Assembly (NCBI RefSeq): GCF_932526225.1
Contig: NC_064043.1
Coordinates: 16,428,085-16,492,084 of the forward strand
From: Nematostella vectensis
Taxonomy: Eukaryota > Cnidaria > Anthozoa > Actiniaria > Edwardsiidae
DNA: 64,000 nucleotides
Reading direction: 5' to 3'
Shown here: positions 62,486 through 64,000 of the stretch, one piece after another
Position numbering within the stretch: the stretch's first letter is position 1
Layout of the letters: every line of letters begins with the position of its first letter
Position numbers and translations under genes: made by a program
Notes under the pieces: model-generated
Database searches by the model: none
Seen by the model: the letters and a program-made list of their open reading frames with translations, nothing else
What the model was told of the DNA's origin: nothing

Positions 62486-63000
62486 CCTAAATGAGAATCT
62501 TTCTAGCACATCCAAGTCTCTTTTAACTAATTACGGACCCCTTATTACACTCGCCATAGGCAAATATATTTAGCATTCTACAGGGTTTAACGTAACTCAA
62601 AACACCAGATGCAGACACAACAAAACTTATCCAAAGGACGCCATCTTCAAAAAAATATAATTACCCAATCAGAACGTACGTAAGAAATCGATTCTTATTA
62701 TTCTACCCGAGTCATGTGACTTCTGTGAATCTTCAGCGTCTTCTGATTGGCCATTAACAGCAATACAACAAATGTTTGAAATTTTGCCGCGTAAAATCAA
62801 GGAATCAAATTCGATATCTTCCTAATTTTTGAGAAAATAAACAAGGCAATTGTAACCTTTAGTTAAATTGAAAGCAATAAAAAACACAAAAGGGCTTCAC
62901 CCGAGCATACTTTGAGAGAAAATTAGAGGTTAGAGCTAAGACCGAAACCACGTGGTTATAGAATCTAAAGCTGATTGGTTGTTTGGCGCAACGGACACCA
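62486..63000 (-). promoter_or_regulatory. Upstream region of SCLT1 with CCAAT-type motifs
   Basis: The 500 bp before the SCLT1 start codon contain CCCAATCAG (about 62663), GATTGGCC (about 62748) and GATTGGTTG next to TTTGGCGC (about 62972-62983), i.e. several CCAAT boxes and one E2F-like word. No TATA box stands out. No clear RFX X-box, which would suit a ciliary gene, was found. The role is inferred from position only. Confidence 0.35.
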
Positions 63001-63573
63001 TTTCAAGATTATTATACTCCAGGAACAAAAGCGATAGCTTTCTACATTATACAACTCAAAGAATCTACCAGACCCTGTTTGATTTTAGTCCTGATATTAG
63101 TGGATTTTAAATGTTTCCCAAAGCAAAGCGGTTTATTCAACCTGGTATGTATCAGTGCACTTTTCACTATGCTTATCGTCGATCTGTGCATTCTGCTTCG
63201 AGTGATTTTTGCTTGTGGATGTTAATTATATATAACTTACTTAAGTTACTTAATGTGTGATTTTGTCTGACCGTTTGTTTGTGTTTTCTTGCCTAGTCTT
63301 TGTGTCTCGTTTTCTTACAATTTCATTGCATTTCTGACGTTTCCCAGGCTTCTTATATTCTGGTTGCCAGTATTTGACACCGTCTCGTAGAGACCTCAGC
63401 TACAAGACGTGCAAAAAAAGCCGCAGTTTACTCATGCTTAATTTTACCAAAGCTTATAAGTATATCATATCGATGCTAATATTTATTTATACCTCAGTTC
63501 ATATATCACATCAATGCTAATGATTATAACACTCATGTAAATGGTTTTTTGCTCTCTCCCACAAGTACTGTAC

Positions 63574-63672
63574 AGGACCCGAAATGATCCCAGGGCCCGA
63601 AACGATCCCAGGACCCGAAATGATCCCCAAAAGTACCCCAACTGATCCTCGGACCCGAAACGATACCGAGGA
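63574..63672. repeat. ~18-bp repeat, five degenerate copies
   Basis: GGACCCGAAATGATCCCA recurs with substitutions about five times. The rest of 63000-64000 shows no gene I can support. Confidence 0.75.
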
Positions 63673-64000
63673 GTCCCCGAGGTCAACCCCAAGGAATTGC
63701 GGTAATGGGCAAAGGAAAAGCAGAAGAAATACTTGCAATTCTTGAAGCATAATAAAGGGTTAACAGCGACTCGATTTCTAAACAACGTGACTTAAAAATA
63801 TTAAATTCCAACACAATACTTCTATTTATTACATTGCCCGGCGTTAAACCCATAAACAGAGTCCAAAACAAATACACAACCTTAAATTGCTACTGAAAGG
63901 AATACAGCATAAACATAGTACAGCTTCCTCAGATCAACCAAACTTTTGACCTTCCATCACACTCTAAACATTTTGTGGTTCCGACACATGACTCTGACAC

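Noticed and set aside
62983..63225. 80-codon + strand frame as a divergent gene
   Set aside because: No recognisable domain, no splice context and hydrophobic low-similarity composition; probably chance.

Overview
The window is metazoan nuclear DNA: genes are split into short exons with GT-AG introns, non-coding DNA is AT-rich, LINE and MITE remnants are present, and tandem repeats are extraordinarily abundant (roughly 25 unrelated micro/minisatellite families, by my estimate about 40% of the bases). A true AMT-class ammonium transporter, a family absent from vertebrates, beside a ciliary SCLT1 gene and a CHIC gene points to an invertebrate. A cnidarian such as a sea anemone is my best guess, but nothing in the window fixes the taxon.

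Layout. 1-700: the 3' end of a rhodopsin-family neuropeptide-type GPCR gene on the + strand. 1976-2690: a degenerate DNA-transposon-like element. 2714-16350: an AMT ammonium transporter gene on the - strand, rebuilt here as five coding exons (530 aa). It is hemmed in by minisatellites: a 4.5 kb 21-bp array starts 30 bp after the stop codon, a 4.4 kb 27-bp array fills intron 2, and a 22-bp array starts 46 bp upstream of the ATG. 17.2-27.9 kb: intergenic DNA with a TA-flanked MITE, a 195-bp duplication and three more arrays. 27976-32035: a complete CHIC1/CHIC2-type gene on the - strand (six exons, 167 aa, including one GC-AG intron). 34303-62485: a complete SCLT1 gene on the - strand (26 coding exons, 775 aa; a 681 aa alternative ends in exon 25). 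The last 1.5 kb is its upstream region.

Function. The four genes are unrelated in role: neuropeptide signalling, ammonium transport, membrane-associated palmitoylation/trafficking (CHIC/Erf4 family) and centriole distal appendages/ciliogenesis (SCLT1). I see no operon-like logic; AMT, CHIC and SCLT1 simply share orientation.

Most notable. Many SCLT1 introns carry their own private minisatellite, and several of these arrays are built from the splice site next to them. In intron 22 the end of exon 22 plus its 5' splice site is repeated about 37 times, so that many units look like a complete acceptor-microexon-donor cassette. In intron 3 the acceptor and start of exon 4 are repeated 8-9 times. 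Two other intronic arrays consist of perfect bZIP sites: 23 copies of TGACGTCA in intron 16 and about 30 copies of TGAGTCA in intron 10. Long open reading frames inside the arrays are by-products of stop-free repeat units and are not annotated as genes.
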